A stretch of DNA of 64,000 bases from an uncultured Duodenibacillus sp. (GCA_944390745.1 CALXQK010000008.1:57787-121786); one strand, 5' to 3'; positions 26,733-36,178 are shown, counted from the first letter of the stretch. The notes: a model not told the origin generated them from the letters alone. Program-made: numbers and translations.

Positions 26733-29090
26733 TCAAAAGCCCATCAGGACGCCCGCGCCGTGCACGATGAAGGCCGCAATCCAGGCCACGATGCACTGCG
26801 TGGCGACGACAACGCACGCCCAGAGGCCTCCGAGCTCGCGCTTGATGGTGGCAATCGAGGCCACGCAGGGCGTGTACAGAAGGCAGAAAACCAGAAGCGA
26901 GAGCGCCGCCAGGGGCGACAGAAGCGTCGTGAGCGCCTCGGTGGAGCCAAAGAGAACCGAGATCGTGCTCACCACGCTTTCCTTGGCCATGAAGCCGCTG
27001 ATCAACGACGTGGTCACGCGCCAGTCCTCAAACCCCAGGGGCGAGAAGACGGGCGACACCCAGCCCGCCACGGTCGCGAGCATGCTTGCCTGTGAGTCGT
27101 CCGTCGGGTTGAAGTGAAAGTCAAAGCTCTGCAGAAACCAGATGATGATGGTGGCAACGAAAATCACCGTAAAGGCGCGCTCCAGGAAGTCCTTGGCCTT
27201 TTCCCAGAGCAGCTGCAGCACGTTCTTGGCGCCCGGCATGCGGTAGTTCGGCAGCTCCATCACAAAGGGAACCGCCTCGCCCTTAAAGAGCGTGCTGCGC
27301 ATCAAAAGTCCCATCAGAACCGCCACGAGAATGCCCGTGAAGTAAAGCCCGATCATCACGAGCGCCCCCTTGCCCGGGAAGAACGCCGCGGTAAAGAAGG
27401 CGTAGATCGGAAGCTTGGCCGAGCAGCTCATGTAGGGCGTGAGCAGGATGGTCATCTTGCGGTCGCGCTCGGAGGGCAGCGTGCGGCTTGCCATGACGCC
27501 CGGAACCGTGCAGCCGAAGCCGATCAGCATCGGCACGATGCTCCTGCCCGAAAGCCCGATGCGTCTGAGAAGCGTGTCCATCACGAAGGCCACGCGCGCC
27601 ATGTATCCGCTGTCCTCGAGAAACGAGAGAAAGAAAAAGAGCGTGACGATTGTGGGCAGAAAGCTCAGCACGCTGCCTACGCCGTTGAAGATGCCGTCAA
27701 TGACAAGCGAGTGCAGCGAGGCATTGACCTGCGCGGCCGTCAGCGCCGCGTCGGTCCATTGCGTGAGCGCGCCGATGATGAAGTCGAGCCCCTCCTGAAG
27801 CCAGACGCCGATCACGTTGAAGGTGAGCCAGAAGATGAGCGCCATGATGGCAAGGAATGCCGGAATGGCGGTGTACTTGCCGGTGAGCACCCGGTCGATG
27901 GCGAGGCTTCGGATGTGCTCGCGGCTCACGTGCGGGCGCACGACGGTCTCGCGGCAGACGCGCTCGATGAACGAAAAGCGCATGTCGGCCATGGCCGCAG
28001 CCCGGTCGAGCCCGCGCTCGGCCTCCATCTGCTTGAGAATGTGCTCGATCGTGGCCTTTTCGTTGGCGTCAAGCTCAAGCTGCTCGAGGATGAGCTGATC
28101 GCCCTCGGCAATCTTGCTTGCCGCAAAGCGAAGCGGAATGTCCGCACGCCGGGCGTGGTCCTCGATGATGTGCATGATGCCGTGCAGGCACCGGTGCACG
28201 GCCCCGCCGTGGTCGTCGGCGCTGCAGAAGTCCTGCACCGCGGGCTTTTCCTGAAAGCGGGCGATGTGAAGCACGTGGTCGACGAGCTCCTCGATGCCCT
28301 CGCCCTTTGCCGCGGCAATCGGCACAACGGGGAGCCCCAAGAGCGCCTCCATCTCGTTGACGCGCACGGAGCCCCCGTTGGCGAGCACCTCGTCCATCAT
28401 GTTGAGCGCGAGCACCATGGGACGGTCAAGCTCCATGAGCTGCATCGTCAGATAGAGGTTGCGCTCGAGGTTGGTGGAGTCGACAATGTTGATGATGGCC
28501 TTGGGGTGCTCCTTGAGGATGAACTCCCGGGTGATGATCTCCTCGTTGGTGTAGGGCGACAGCGAGTAAATCCCCGGCAGATCGGTGACGAGCGTCTCGG
28601 GATGGCCGATGATGCGGCCGTCCTTGCGGTCGACCGTCACGCCCGGAAAGTTTCCCACGTGCTGGCTTGAGCCGGTGAGGCGGTTGAAGAGCGTCGTCTT
28701 GCCGCAGTTCTGGTTGCCTGCCAGAACGAGCGTCAGCTCGGTGTCCTCGGACAGGGGATTTTCGTGCTCCTTGCTGTGATACTTGCCGCCCTCGCCGTAG
28801 CCCGGGTGGGAGATGAGCGCGGTCTCGCCCTGCGCGGGCTTTTCAGACAGCGGGGGATGGCGCACGTCTTCAATGGCAATCTCGCGCGCCTCGGCCGTGC
28901 GCAGCGTGAGCTCGTAGCTCTTGACGCGAATTTCAATCGGGTCGCCCATCGGGGCGCGCTTGATCATCGTCACCGACGCGCCGGGGATGATTCCCATGTC
29001 GAGAAAGTGCTGGCGCAGTGCGCCGTGGCCGCCCACGGCGGAGACGGTGGCGGTTCTGCCGATGGGCAGGTCATTGAGGGTAAGCGGCAT
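26733..29090 (-). CDS. feoB: FeoA-FeoB fusion ferrous iron transporter
   Basis: A 785-residue natural fusion of FeoA and FeoB for Fe2+ import across the inner membrane. Residues about 1-78 form an SH3-like FeoA domain (LNDLPIGRTATVSAVGG, FLDMGIIPGASV). From about 118 the G-domain starts, with G1 GNQNCGKTTLFNRL, G2 FPGVTVDR, G3 DLPGIYSLSPY and G4 NMMDE. The membrane part shows the two Gate motifs (FGCTVPGVMASRTL and the C-terminal LLYTPCVASIATIKRELG). Cys residues in the gates are present. In many bacteria feoA and feoB are separate genes. The neighbour is the FeoB-associated Cys-rich protein. Regulation by Fur or FNR is likely from family knowledge, but no box was recognised. Confidence 0.95.
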   Translation of the reverse strand: MPLTLNDLPIGRTATVSAVGGHGALRQHFLDMGIIPGASVTMIKRAPMGDPIEIRVKSYELTLRTAEAREIAIEDVRHPPLSEKPAQGETALISHPGYGEGGKYHSKEHENPLSEDTELTLVLAGNQNCGKTTLFNRLTGSSQHVGNFPGVTVDRKDGRIIGHPETLVTDLPGIYSLSPYTNEEIITREFILKEHPKAIINIVDSTNLERNLYLTMQLMELDRPMVLALNMMDEVLANGGSVRVNEMEALLGLPVVPIAAAKGEGIEELVDHVLHIARFQEKPAVQDFCSADDHGGAVHRCLHGIMHIIEDHARRADIPLRFAASKIAEGDQLILEQLELDANEKATIEHILKQMEAERGLDRAAAMADMRFSFIERVCRETVVRPHVSREHIRSLAIDRVLTGKYTAIPAFLAIMALIFWLTFNVIGVWLQEGLDFIIGALTQWTDAALTAAQVNASLHSLVIDGIFNGVGSVLSFLPTIVTLFFFLSFLEDSGYMARVAFVMDTLLRRIGLSGRSIVPMLIGFGCTVPGVMASRTLPSERDRKMTILLTPYMSCSAKLPIYAFFTAAFFPGKGALVMIGLYFTGILVAVLMGLLMRSTLFKGEAVPFVMELPNYRMPGAKNVLQLLWEKAKDFLERAFTVIFVATIIIWFLQSFDFHFNPTDDSQASMLATVAGWVSPVFSPLGFEDWRVTTSLISGFMAKESVVSTISVLFGSTEALTTLLSPLAALSLLVFCLLYTPCVASIATIKRELGGLWACVVVATQCIVAWIAAFIVHGAGVLMGF

Positions 29091-29453
29091 CGCAAAGGGT
29101 CTCTATTGTTTCGTCTTGTTGTCCGACTCTTCCTGCAGGACTCTTGTTTTTCAAGCTCAGGGGAGGCTCTCGGGTCGAGCGTTTTTCAACCGGCGGGGGC
29201 GGCGGACATTCGCCAGATGGGAAAGGGAATCGAGGGCCGCCCCGGGGCAGGCCCGGCCCAATTCGAAAAAGCCCCGGCCGGGGTCCTTCCCGGGAAAGGC
29301 CCGCCCGGCGCCGGCCCCGCATCAAATGGCGCTTCGCGCCGTCGGATGAACGGGCGGGATGCGGGGGGCTTGCAGATGTTTTTCAAGCGGGCCGGTCTGA
29401 AGCGTGCGCTATTTTAGAACGCCTTTTGCGGTGCGGTTCGCTGCCTGGCCGGA
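29091..29453. other. GC-rich intergenic region upstream of feoAB
   Basis: About 360 bases holding the feoAB promoter region (- strand) and the end of the RelA/SpoT pseudogene. It contains many short GC-rich inverted repeats, for example CCCCGGCCGGGG at 29272-29283. No gene, Fur-like box or clear terminator is supported. Confidence 0.4.
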
Positions 29454-30527
29454 TCAATGCCTGGCCGCAGGAATGGCCCTGCACGCGGACTTGAGACTCT
29501 CAATGAAGACGCTCGCATCAGCAAAGTAGTTGGGGCAGGCGCGCCTGAGGGTCCTTGCATCTGCGGCGGATGCGAGCACGAGGTCAAGGTCCGGGTTGTC
29601 CTTCTCGCAGAGTTCAGCCGTCGCGTAGAGCTCTTGAGCAATCGAGCGCTGGGCCCTTGAGAAGGGAATCCAGGACGTCTTTTCGCGCCTTGAGTCGAGC
29701 ACCAGAAGATAAAGCGCGTCGCGGCTTGCTGCCGCAGCCCCCGGGACGACCTGCAATGCCGAGGCAAATGCCGAAAGCTTTTTGAAAGCGCCGAGCTTTT
29801 CTTCAAGCGCAAGGAATTCGGAGACGATCTCCCGCGGATCCCTGCCCTGAAGCGCCGCAACGACGGGCAGCCTTTCCTGAATCGAGAGGATTGCGCTGCC
29901 CAGCCGGAAAAAATGCTTGAAGCGCTCGTCGCCCTCGCCCGTCTTGAAGGACGTTTTCTCAATCACGCCGAGCGTTTCGACCGCGGTCGCCCAGGCGTGC
30001 TGCAGGACGGTTCAAAATTGAATCTCAACCAGAAGGCCGTTCATCGCCCCGTACCTGGACGAGCTCGAGTTGTACCTGAAGACCTGGTGAATCCCCCTGC
30101 AGCCGTCAGCCTTTGGGTTTTCAATGCAGTCCTTCGGGGCAAGCGCGGCGTGTCTGCAGCGCCTGCCTGTCATCGCCGCATGAAGCCGCCGGAGGTCGCC
30201 AGCATTGGCAAGAATGACCCGGATGCCGCCGATGTCCTGCATCCGGTCAAGCTGCATGTTGGGAAAGCGGATGAGCTTTTTGACGATGGAGGGCGTGCGC
30301 TTGAACCGCAGGGCCGTGACCGCGCCCCGAAGCTCAAGCTCCACAATTCTCTTTTTCGCAAGCGACTCAAGGACGCGAGCCGGCTGATCGTGCATCTGAC
30401 GCCATTGGCTGAGAACATCCATGGACGCTTCAAGTGCGCCGCCCGTGCGCAGGCCGCGGCTGCGCAGAATGTCGCCGGCGCGGCGCACCGCTTTTCTTGA
30501 AACAGTCCGGTTCGATGATGTCGTCAT
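29454..30527 (-). pseudogene. RelA/SpoT-domain (p)ppGpp synthetase-like gene broken by in-frame TGA
   Basis: A RelA/SpoT nucleotidyltransferase-domain gene of about 357 codons interrupted once. The N-terminal part has RMQDIGGIRVIL (active-site Asp region), GCRGIHQVFRY and GLLVEIQF, then a TGA at 30014-30012. In the same frame, without any shift, follows TVLQHAWATAVET and a 170-residue C-terminal helical region. The family consensus at the stop is Arg (FRTxLQHAWAT), so a single CGA-to-TGA change explains the break. ATG 30527 has GGAG five bases upstream. The domain set resembles stand-alone RelA/SpoT domain-containing proteins. If the stop is real, the N-terminal fragment lacks part of the domain and is probably inactive. 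Confidence 0.85.
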
Positions 30528-30952
30528 GAAGTCTCCGGCCGCCTGCTGAGGAAATGCTCTCGATTGCATTGAGATTTTCGCAGGCTCCTGCGCCTGGGCC
30601 GGTCAGGATTCGCAGCCAAACTCAATGTAGGCAAAAGGCGGGAAAGGAAAGGGCAGAGGGGAGGCCTTCGGGCGAAGAATTGCACGGCGGGGCCCGGGCA
30701 AGGGGCGGGCGTTCTTCGCGCCTTGTTTTCCGCAGCGAAAGCCTGCGCCTTTTCAAGTCATAGTCTTGAGGCTATGCCCGGGGCCGCCTGCGGGAAAACC
30801 GGGGCCGCAGACTCCCCGGGCGAGCCATGGGGGCCGCGCAATCGCCGCGGGGCGGCGGCGTAGAATCGAATGAAGAAGGCGCACAGGCCGTCAGGAAAAA
30901 CAATAAGAGTGAAGAAGAACCCGGAGGGGACAACACTCGGGAGAGCCGCCGC
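30528..30952. other. Divergent intergenic region
   Basis: About 425 bases between the RelA/SpoT pseudogene and the MFS gene. A small inverted repeat CATAG-N8-CTATG (30759-30776) is present. No gene is supported, although the MFS frame is open upstream to 30827. Confidence 0.4.
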
Positions 30953-32119
30953 ATGATTTTGCGCATCATCTGCTTTGCCATGCTGCTCAACGCCACCTTC
31001 ATGAGCCTGAGGGTGATTGTGAGTCTCGATGCGCTTGCCGACGGCGCAGCGCCCTCGGACGTGGGCCTGCTGATGGCGCTGCTGTGCTTTTTCCCGGTGT
31101 TTCTCGCCATTCCCTGCGGGCGCTGGATTGACCGGATGGGATACAACCGCCCGGTGCTTCTGACGGCCGGCCTTTTCATGACGGCCTCGGCGCTGCCCGT
31201 CATCTTTTCGGACCCGCGCTTTGGGCTGTGGCCGCTTTACGCGGGCTGCGTTGCCAACGGCCTGGGCTCGATGATTCTTGCCATCAGCTCCAACTATCTG
31301 GTCGGGGCGGCCGCCTCGGGCGGCAACCGCACGCAGATGTTTGCCTGGCTCACCATGGGAAACTCCGTGGCCGGGCTGAGTTCGCCCATCATCGCAGGCC
31401 ACCTGATCGACGCCTGGGGATTTTCAGCGGCCTATGCGGTCTCGGGCGCGTTTTCGCTCACGGGGCTCATCGTCTATCTCTTCACCTCCCGGGCGCTTTC
31501 CAGGATCAAGCTGCCGCCCCCGAGAAAATTCGCTCGCCACTCCACGGACCTTCTCAAGGATCCGGTGATGGGGCGCATTCTCATCGTCTCGGCCGTGGTG
31601 TCGATGGCCTGGGATCTGGAGACCTTCATGTTTCCGGTCTACGGGCACGACGCGGGGCTCACCGCCTCGGAAATCGGCTGGCTCGTGGGGACGTTTTATG
31701 CGGCGACCTTCCTTGTGCGCTTTGCGCAGTCGTGGCTCTCGAGAATCTTCTCGGACTGGCACTGCCTGACGTTTTGTCTTGTCGTGAGCGGCCTGTGCTA
31801 CATCCTCTTTCCCAACTTCAATACGATGACGCCGCTTCTGGCCATTGCCTTTGTGCTGGGGCTGGGGCTGGGCGTCGCCAATCCGAGCATTCTGAGCCTG
31901 CTGCAAAGCCACGCTCCGGCCGGGCGCGCGGCCGAGGCCTTCGGGATTCGCTCGACGCTGGCCAACCTCACGCACTTCTCGCTGCCTCTGGCCTACGGCA
32001 CGATTCTCGCGGCCCTGAGCGTGGCCACGCTCTTTTACGCCTGCGCGGGCCTCATTCTCGCCACCGTGGGGCTCACCGTGACGGTGCGCGAAAAGGCGCA
32101 GGCTGACAGCAGCGAATGA
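30953..32119 (+). CDS. MFS transporter
   Basis: A 388-residue 12-helix major facilitator. Motif A after TM2 reads GRWIDRMGYNRP, and the central loop holds RIKLPPPRKFARHS. It resembles sugar or drug exporters of the YajR/MFS_1 type. ATG 30953 is preferred because the hydrophobic first helix (ILRIICFAMLLNATF) begins there, although the frame is open for 42 more codons upstream. It is convergent with marC. Substrate unknown. Confidence 0.82.
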   Translation: MILRIICFAMLLNATFMSLRVIVSLDALADGAAPSDVGLLMALLCFFPVFLAIPCGRWIDRMGYNRPVLLTAGLFMTASALPVIFSDPRFGLWPLYAGCVANGLGSMILAISSNYLVGAAASGGNRTQMFAWLTMGNSVAGLSSPIIAGHLIDAWGFSAAYAVSGAFSLTGLIVYLFTSRALSRIKLPPPRKFARHSTDLLKDPVMGRILIVSAVVSMAWDLETFMFPVYGHDAGLTASEIGWLVGTFYAATFLVRFAQSWLSRIFSDWHCLTFCLVVSGLCYILFPNFNTMTPLLAIAFVLGLGLGVANPSILSLLQSHAPAGRAAEAFGIRSTLANLTHFSLPLAYGTILAALSVATLFYACAGLILATVGLTVTVREKAQADSSE

Positions 32120-32158
32120 CCGCGCCGGGGGCGATGCATCAATCAAGGGCGGCGGCGG

Positions 32159-32761
32159 TCAGGCCTTCAGGAAGGCCGCAACACCCGTAAAGATCATCTG
32201 GCAGGAGAGCGCGGCAAGAATCAGGCCCGTGATCTTGGAGAGCATGGAGATGCCGCTTCTGCCGATCACACGCTTGATGTATTTGGCGCAGAAAAGCAGC
32301 ACGCCCACGCTCAGGCACGCCAGCGTCACGGCGGCGGCCGTGGCGTTCATGGCGGCCCAGCCCGAGGCCTCGCTTGCCGTCACAAGCAGCGCGCCAACCG
32401 CGCCCGGACCCAGGGCCGTGGGGATGGCAAGCGGCACGATCGCCAGATCCATGATCGACTCCTTGGAGGCGGGCAGCTGAAAGCGTCCTTCCACAAGCGA
32501 GACCGCCGTCAGAAAAAGAAGCGACCCCGCGCCGATGCGAAAGGCGTCGACCGTGATGCCGAAGAGCTCAAAGATGGTGTTGCCGAAGTAGAGCAGCACG
32601 ATGCTGATCACTACCATGCCGATCGTGGTCCTCAGGGCGAGCGCCCGGCGCGTCGCATCGCTTTCGTACTCAGTCATGGCCAGAAAGACCGCAATGACGA
32701 AAAAGGGCGTCAGGATGAAGAAGAACTTGACGTAGATGGCGAAAAACTGCGCAACGCTCAT
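32159..32761 (-). CDS. MarC-family integral membrane protein
   Basis: A 200-residue protein with six predicted helices, matching the MarC (UPF0056) family in length. Visible features include the N-terminal FFAIYVKFFFILTPFFVIAVF, LAIVPLAIPTALGPGAV with the conserved PLAIP segment, and a C-terminal GLILAALSCQMIFTGV. The family was once linked to multiple antibiotic resistance, but that role was not confirmed and the function is unknown. ATG 32761 is chosen because upstream sequence lacks membrane character. It is convergent with the MFS gene. Confidence 0.88.
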   Translation of the reverse strand: MSVAQFFAIYVKFFFILTPFFVIAVFLAMTEYESDATRRALALRTTIGMVVISIVLLYFGNTIFELFGITVDAFRIGAGSLLFLTAVSLVEGRFQLPASKESIMDLAIVPLAIPTALGPGAVGALLVTASEASGWAAMNATAAAVTLACLSVGVLLFCAKYIKRVIGRSGISMLSKITGLILAALSCQMIFTGVAAFLKA

Positions 32762-33163
32762 GGCTGGCTCCAGCGTCGGTTGAACCGTCGCCCGACTCCG
32801 CCTGACTGCCGGCGAACCTGCCGCGGCTGGGACGGGGCGCGAGAAGAAAAAGGCAAGGGAAAAAATCAAGGGGACGAAGTCTCAGTAGAAGAGCCGTCCC
32901 TGAAAGCATATAGGGAGCGGCGCAGGGCGTGCGGCCGCATGCAAAAAAATCCGCGCCGGGCCGTCTGACGGCGAAAAAGACCGCGCCTGCCGCAGCAGGA
33001 CCTTCAAGGCGCGCCATTGTAGGGGGTCATGATGACGGCCGCATGTCGTCGGCCTGCCGTGCGCTTCCTGGCCCCTGCCCGGAAGGTGCCGGTAAAAAAG
33101 AGCTCCCCTGATGCCTTCAGCCCGGAGATCCTGCGTCACGGCAGGCGCTGCCGGCGATTGAAG
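32762..33163. other. Intergenic region upstream of marC
   Basis: About 400 GC-rich bases between the stop of the PAP2 gene and the start of marC, both on the - strand. No conserved frame, promoter or terminator was identified. Confidence 0.4.
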
Positions 33164-33763
33164 TCAGGATCCGGGCGGCGGCGCTGCGCCGTGGTCCCGG
33201 TCGGGTGCGTGAGCTTCAGAACGGCTGCTGATCCGTCGGGCGGCCAGTCCCACGATTCTGACCGCCGCCCAGGCGCACAGCGCCCCGATCACGGCCCCGG
33301 CGGCGACGTCGGTTGGAAAGTGCACGAAGAGATAGAGCCTTGAGAAGGCCATCAGGGCGGCAAAAAGAAGCGCCGGGATGCCGAGTCTTGGGTAAAAGAG
33401 CGCAAAGGCCGTTGCGGCCGCAAAGGCGCTGGTGGTGTGTCCCGACGGAAAGGAGAAGTCGGGTGGGCAGGCGATGAGCGCCATGCCCTCGACGAGGTCG
33501 CAGGGGCGCAGGCGCTCAACAAGGGGCTTCAAGGTTAGATTGCAGACAAGGTAGCCCAGCAGCAGCGCCGCAAGCATCGTGACGCCTGCGCGCCGCGTTC
33601 TGGGCCAGAGGGCGAGCGCAAGCGACAGCGCGATCCAGATGAAGCCGAAGTCGCCCAGCCGGCTGACGGCCGTCAGCATCGTATCGATGCCGGGGTGCGC
33701 GGCGGCCTCTTGAATGGCCTCAAGAAAGCCGAGCTCAATGTGAACGTGTTCCAGAAGGGACAT
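33164..33763 (-). CDS. PAP2-family membrane phosphatase
   Basis: A 199-residue type 2 phosphatidic-acid phosphatase-like membrane enzyme. The three-part signature is complete: KPLVERLRP, FPSGHTTSAF, and SRLYLFVHFPTDV. The last two supply the catalytic histidines facing the periplasm. Five or six helices surround them. Possible substrates are undecaprenyl pyrophosphate or lipid phosphates (PgpB/BacA-type). The start at 33763 gives a standard length. The C-terminal tail (RSEAHAPDRDHGAAPP) is hydrophilic and poorly conserved. Confidence 0.88.
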   Translation of the reverse strand: MSLLEHVHIELGFLEAIQEAAAHPGIDTMLTAVSRLGDFGFIWIALSLALALWPRTRRAGVTMLAALLLGYLVCNLTLKPLVERLRPCDLVEGMALIACPPDFSFPSGHTTSAFAAATAFALFYPRLGIPALLFAALMAFSRLYLFVHFPTDVAAGAVIGALCAWAAVRIVGLAARRISSRSEAHAPDRDHGAAPPPGS

Positions 33764-34193
33764 CAGCGGCGGGTGAAGGAAATTTTCAAACGGGCGCCCG
33801 GCGCAGGCTGACAGCTGCGAAAAGCCCCCGGGGGGCATGAGGGCGCGTCAGGAAAAAAGTTGAAGCAAAGTCAGAAAACAGGCGCCCCTGCAGGGCAAAC
33901 GGGTGGGGCAGGCGCAAAGGCTAGCCCTCAAGGCTGGATCAATTGTGACACGTTGATGACGGCAGCGCGCGGCCGCCCCGGCCTTCAGAGGGGGCGGCAG
34001 GACGAAAATTTGCAAGCAAAGGTTGCCGGCCCCGGGAAAAATGTCGGGTTTGTCATATTCGGCCGATACGATCGAAAGTCCGGGAGGGGTGCTCGGCCGT
34101 CGGAAGGTCCGCACGCCCTTGTTCAACCCCCGCCCTGCGCCGCGGGGCTGCGGCCCGGGGGCAGCTCTGCCCCGGGCAAAGGAAGATGACGCA
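33764..34193. other. Divergent intergenic region
   Basis: About 430 bases between PAP2 (- strand) and the poly-Asp peptide gene (+ strand). Upstream start codons at 34023 and 34053 are in frame with the peptide but precede no signal peptide, so they are rejected. Near 34140-34180 a repeated GCCCCGGGG-like sequence could form a hairpin. Confidence 0.4.
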
Positions 34194-34415
34194 ATGACGA
34201 CGCGACGACAAATGCTCTGGATTCTGGCTGCCGCCGGTCTGGCGGCTCCCTTTCAGGCGCTTCACGCCGATGACGATGACGACGATCGCGATGATCGCTG
34301 GGACGACGATGACGACGATGACGACGACGATGATGATGACGATGATCGCCGCCGGTCGCGCCGCTCGCGCAGAAGGCGCGATGATGATGACGATGATGAT
34401 GACGACGACGATTAG
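34194..34415 (+). CDS. Exported poly-aspartate/arginine low-complexity peptide
   Basis: A 73-residue peptide. MTTRRQMLWILAAAGLAAPF resembles a Tat-type signal (RRQ then hydrophobic core), with a possible cleavage after LHA. The mature part is almost only Asp with two Arg-rich interruptions: D6, D15, an RRRSRRSRRRR stretch, then D11. GAT/GAC codons alternate irregularly rather than as one pure repeat, so selection for Asp rather than simple slippage is plausible. Metal, Ca2+ or polycation binding in the periplasm is possible but unproven. GGAAGA precedes the ATG by about 6 bases. No homologue is recognised by eye. Confidence 0.6.
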   Translation: MTTRRQMLWILAAAGLAAPFQALHADDDDDDRDDRWDDDDDDDDDDDDDDDRRRSRRSRRRRDDDDDDDDDDD

Positions 34416-34646
34416 TTCGTCTGGCCCTGACTTGATTTGATCAGCCCCGGGGCACCCGTACGGGCATCCTTCGGCTGCCCCGGGTGAAGAAGAGAAGCCT
34501 TGCTGAGCCGGCATGACTGAACTGCCGTCTCGAGCAAGGCTTTTTGCTTTGCCGCCGCTTGATGGCCGGCTCCCGGAGGCCTTCCGGCGCGCCAAAGGGC
34601 CGGTCCGAAGGCCGCCGGCGGAGACCTTCGGCCGCAGACCGGGGCG

Positions 34647-35753
34647 TCAGGCCTTCACGACGCGGGCGACCTCGTCGGCAAAGGCCTTCGGGCCCTGCGC
34701 GGAGAGCACGCCGTAGAGGTGCATCGCGGTGAGGTTGGCCATGACGTAGTTGCGCATGGCCTGGATCTGGCGCGGATCGGTGAGACCATACTGTTCGCGG
34801 GCAAGCTTTGCAAGCGCCTGGGCGGTCCACTGGCAGGCCGAGGTTGAGATCACGAAGTCGTGGTCTGCGAGGTGCACCACCCAGCCCTCGATGCGGCGCG
34901 GCAGCGGAAGCGTTTCGCCTCCCTTGTCGATGAGGCCGTACTCGATGGGATCGACGCCCGCAATGATCGAGGCGGCCTTGAGCCAGCCGACGACGAGCCT
35001 TTCGCCCGCGCTCGTGGCCGGGTGCTCGTGCGCGCAGGCCTGGGCGGTCACGACCTCGGCGGGAATGCCGCGGGCAATCGACTCGGCGATTGAAAGAACG
35101 TGGTGCTCGCCCGTGCCGGCAAGCTGCTGCTCCTTGCGGCAGGAGTGATCGTCGCTCCACGTAAAGACCCAGGGCTTGTGCAGGTCGTGGAGGATCTCTC
35201 CGCCCACGGCAATGTCGTAGTCAAGAACCAGACCGTTGACGCTGCGGTAGTTCTTCACAAGCGCCTGGGCCGAGACGACGTTCAAGGCCGTGTGCGCGGC
35301 CAGCCCGCCCGGATAGGCATGGTGCGAGCTGTAGCCCGAGCCCGGCGCGCTCCAGAAGGGCTGCGGGCTTTGCGAGGCGTCCCTGACCGCGGGAAAGACC
35401 TCCCGGCGGGCCGGATCGATGAGGCCTGCGGACCTGAGTCTTTCAAGAATCTCGGCCTGATTGCCGCGGGCGATGGTTGGCGCCGGGTTCTTGAGAACGG
35501 AGAGCGTCTTTTCGCGCAGCCCCGGATCCTTGATCTGGCGCGCGGCCTCTTCAACGATGCGGTAGGCGGCCTGCACGACCACGCTTTCGCGGGCCATGTC
35601 AACCTCGCTCATGGAAAAGACGTCGGCAAGCGCGCGCTGCGTCTTGGGGGCGGCGGCAAGCGCCTCAATATTGAAGGTGCCCGCGCACAGGCCGGCGCCG
35701 ACCGTCAGAAAAAGCGAGCTCGAAAGCAGATCTCGGCGGGAAATGTCAGGCAT
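34647..35753 (-). CDS. Tat-exported HD-domain protein
   Basis: A 368-residue protein with a Tat signal at the start (MPDISRRDLLSSSLFLTVG). Mature sequence includes SSHHAYPGGLAAHT, then YDIAVGGEILHDLHKPW with the HD doublet, and GTGEHHVLSIAESIARG plus ACAHEHPATS. This layout of metal-binding His and Asp residues is that of HD phosphohydrolases. HD-domain enzymes are normally cytoplasmic nucleotide hydrolases, so export is unusual. ATG 35753 is supported by AGAGGA upstream. Substrate unknown; extracellular nucleotides or phosphoesters are guesses. Confidence 0.8.
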   Translation of the reverse strand: MPDISRRDLLSSSLFLTVGAGLCAGTFNIEALAAAPKTQRALADVFSMSEVDMARESVVVQAAYRIVEEAARQIKDPGLREKTLSVLKNPAPTIARGNQAEILERLRSAGLIDPARREVFPAVRDASQSPQPFWSAPGSGYSSHHAYPGGLAAHTALNVVSAQALVKNYRSVNGLVLDYDIAVGGEILHDLHKPWVFTWSDDHSCRKEQQLAGTGEHHVLSIAESIARGIPAEVVTAQACAHEHPATSAGERLVVGWLKAASIIAGVDPIEYGLIDKGGETLPLPRRIEGWVVHLADHDFVISTSACQWTAQALAKLAREQYGLTDPRQIQAMRNYVMANLTAMHLYGVLSAQGPKAFADEVARVVKA

Positions 35754-36178
35754 GAGTATCCTCTCTGAACGTTGAATCCTTGACTGGGGCAGGGGTTTTT
35801 CAAAGGCAGGACTGCGGCCGGCGCTCCGGCAGGGGGCGGGCATCGCCACTGTCCGGCGCGGACGTTTTTTCAGATGCGTCCCCGGCGTTCTTTTCGTGAG
35901 CGCTTTGACTGCGCCTGCCGTCTGGCTCGTATTCTCAACGGCCAATGTGGCGGCTTGACTGCATCTCAATGACAGCCGCGTGACTCATGCAGCCGGCGAA
36001 AAACGGCGCGCCCCTGCGTGAGGCGCGAAGAGTTTGGTGCGTCAAAGATGGCGGCGGATCCGGGTTTCAATCCGGATCCGCCGCCTAGTTGCGGGCGGCT
36101 TTTTTTTGCAGCGGCTCTTGAGCTTGACTCGCAGCGCCTGGCCTTAAAGAGCGCCCCCGGCCCATGGCCGGCCAGCGG
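35754..36178. other. Intergenic region with overlapping hairpins
   Basis: About 425 bases between the HD-protein start and the ABC permease stop, both on the - strand. It holds a perfect 14-base inverted repeat and an overlapping U-tract hairpin (separate entry); otherwise nothing recognised. Confidence 0.5.
36050..36107 (+). terminator. Strong hairpin with overlapping terminator-like hairpin
   Basis: GGCGGCGGATCCGG (36050-36063) pairs with CCGGATCCGCCGCC (36072-36085). On the + strand, GCCGCC from its 3' arm can instead pair with GGCGGC (36093-36098) followed by T8, so the two structures are mutually exclusive. In the - direction, the direction of the ABC operon, only the long stem is present, without a T-run. 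Confidence 0.6.

Noticed and set aside
27114-28670. 518-codon + strand frame antisense to feoAB
   Set aside because: Shadow of the strong FeoAB frame; no recognisable motif.
34270-34415. GAT/GAC run read as a microsatellite only
   Set aside because: The codons form one open frame after a signal peptide, so a gene call is better supported.
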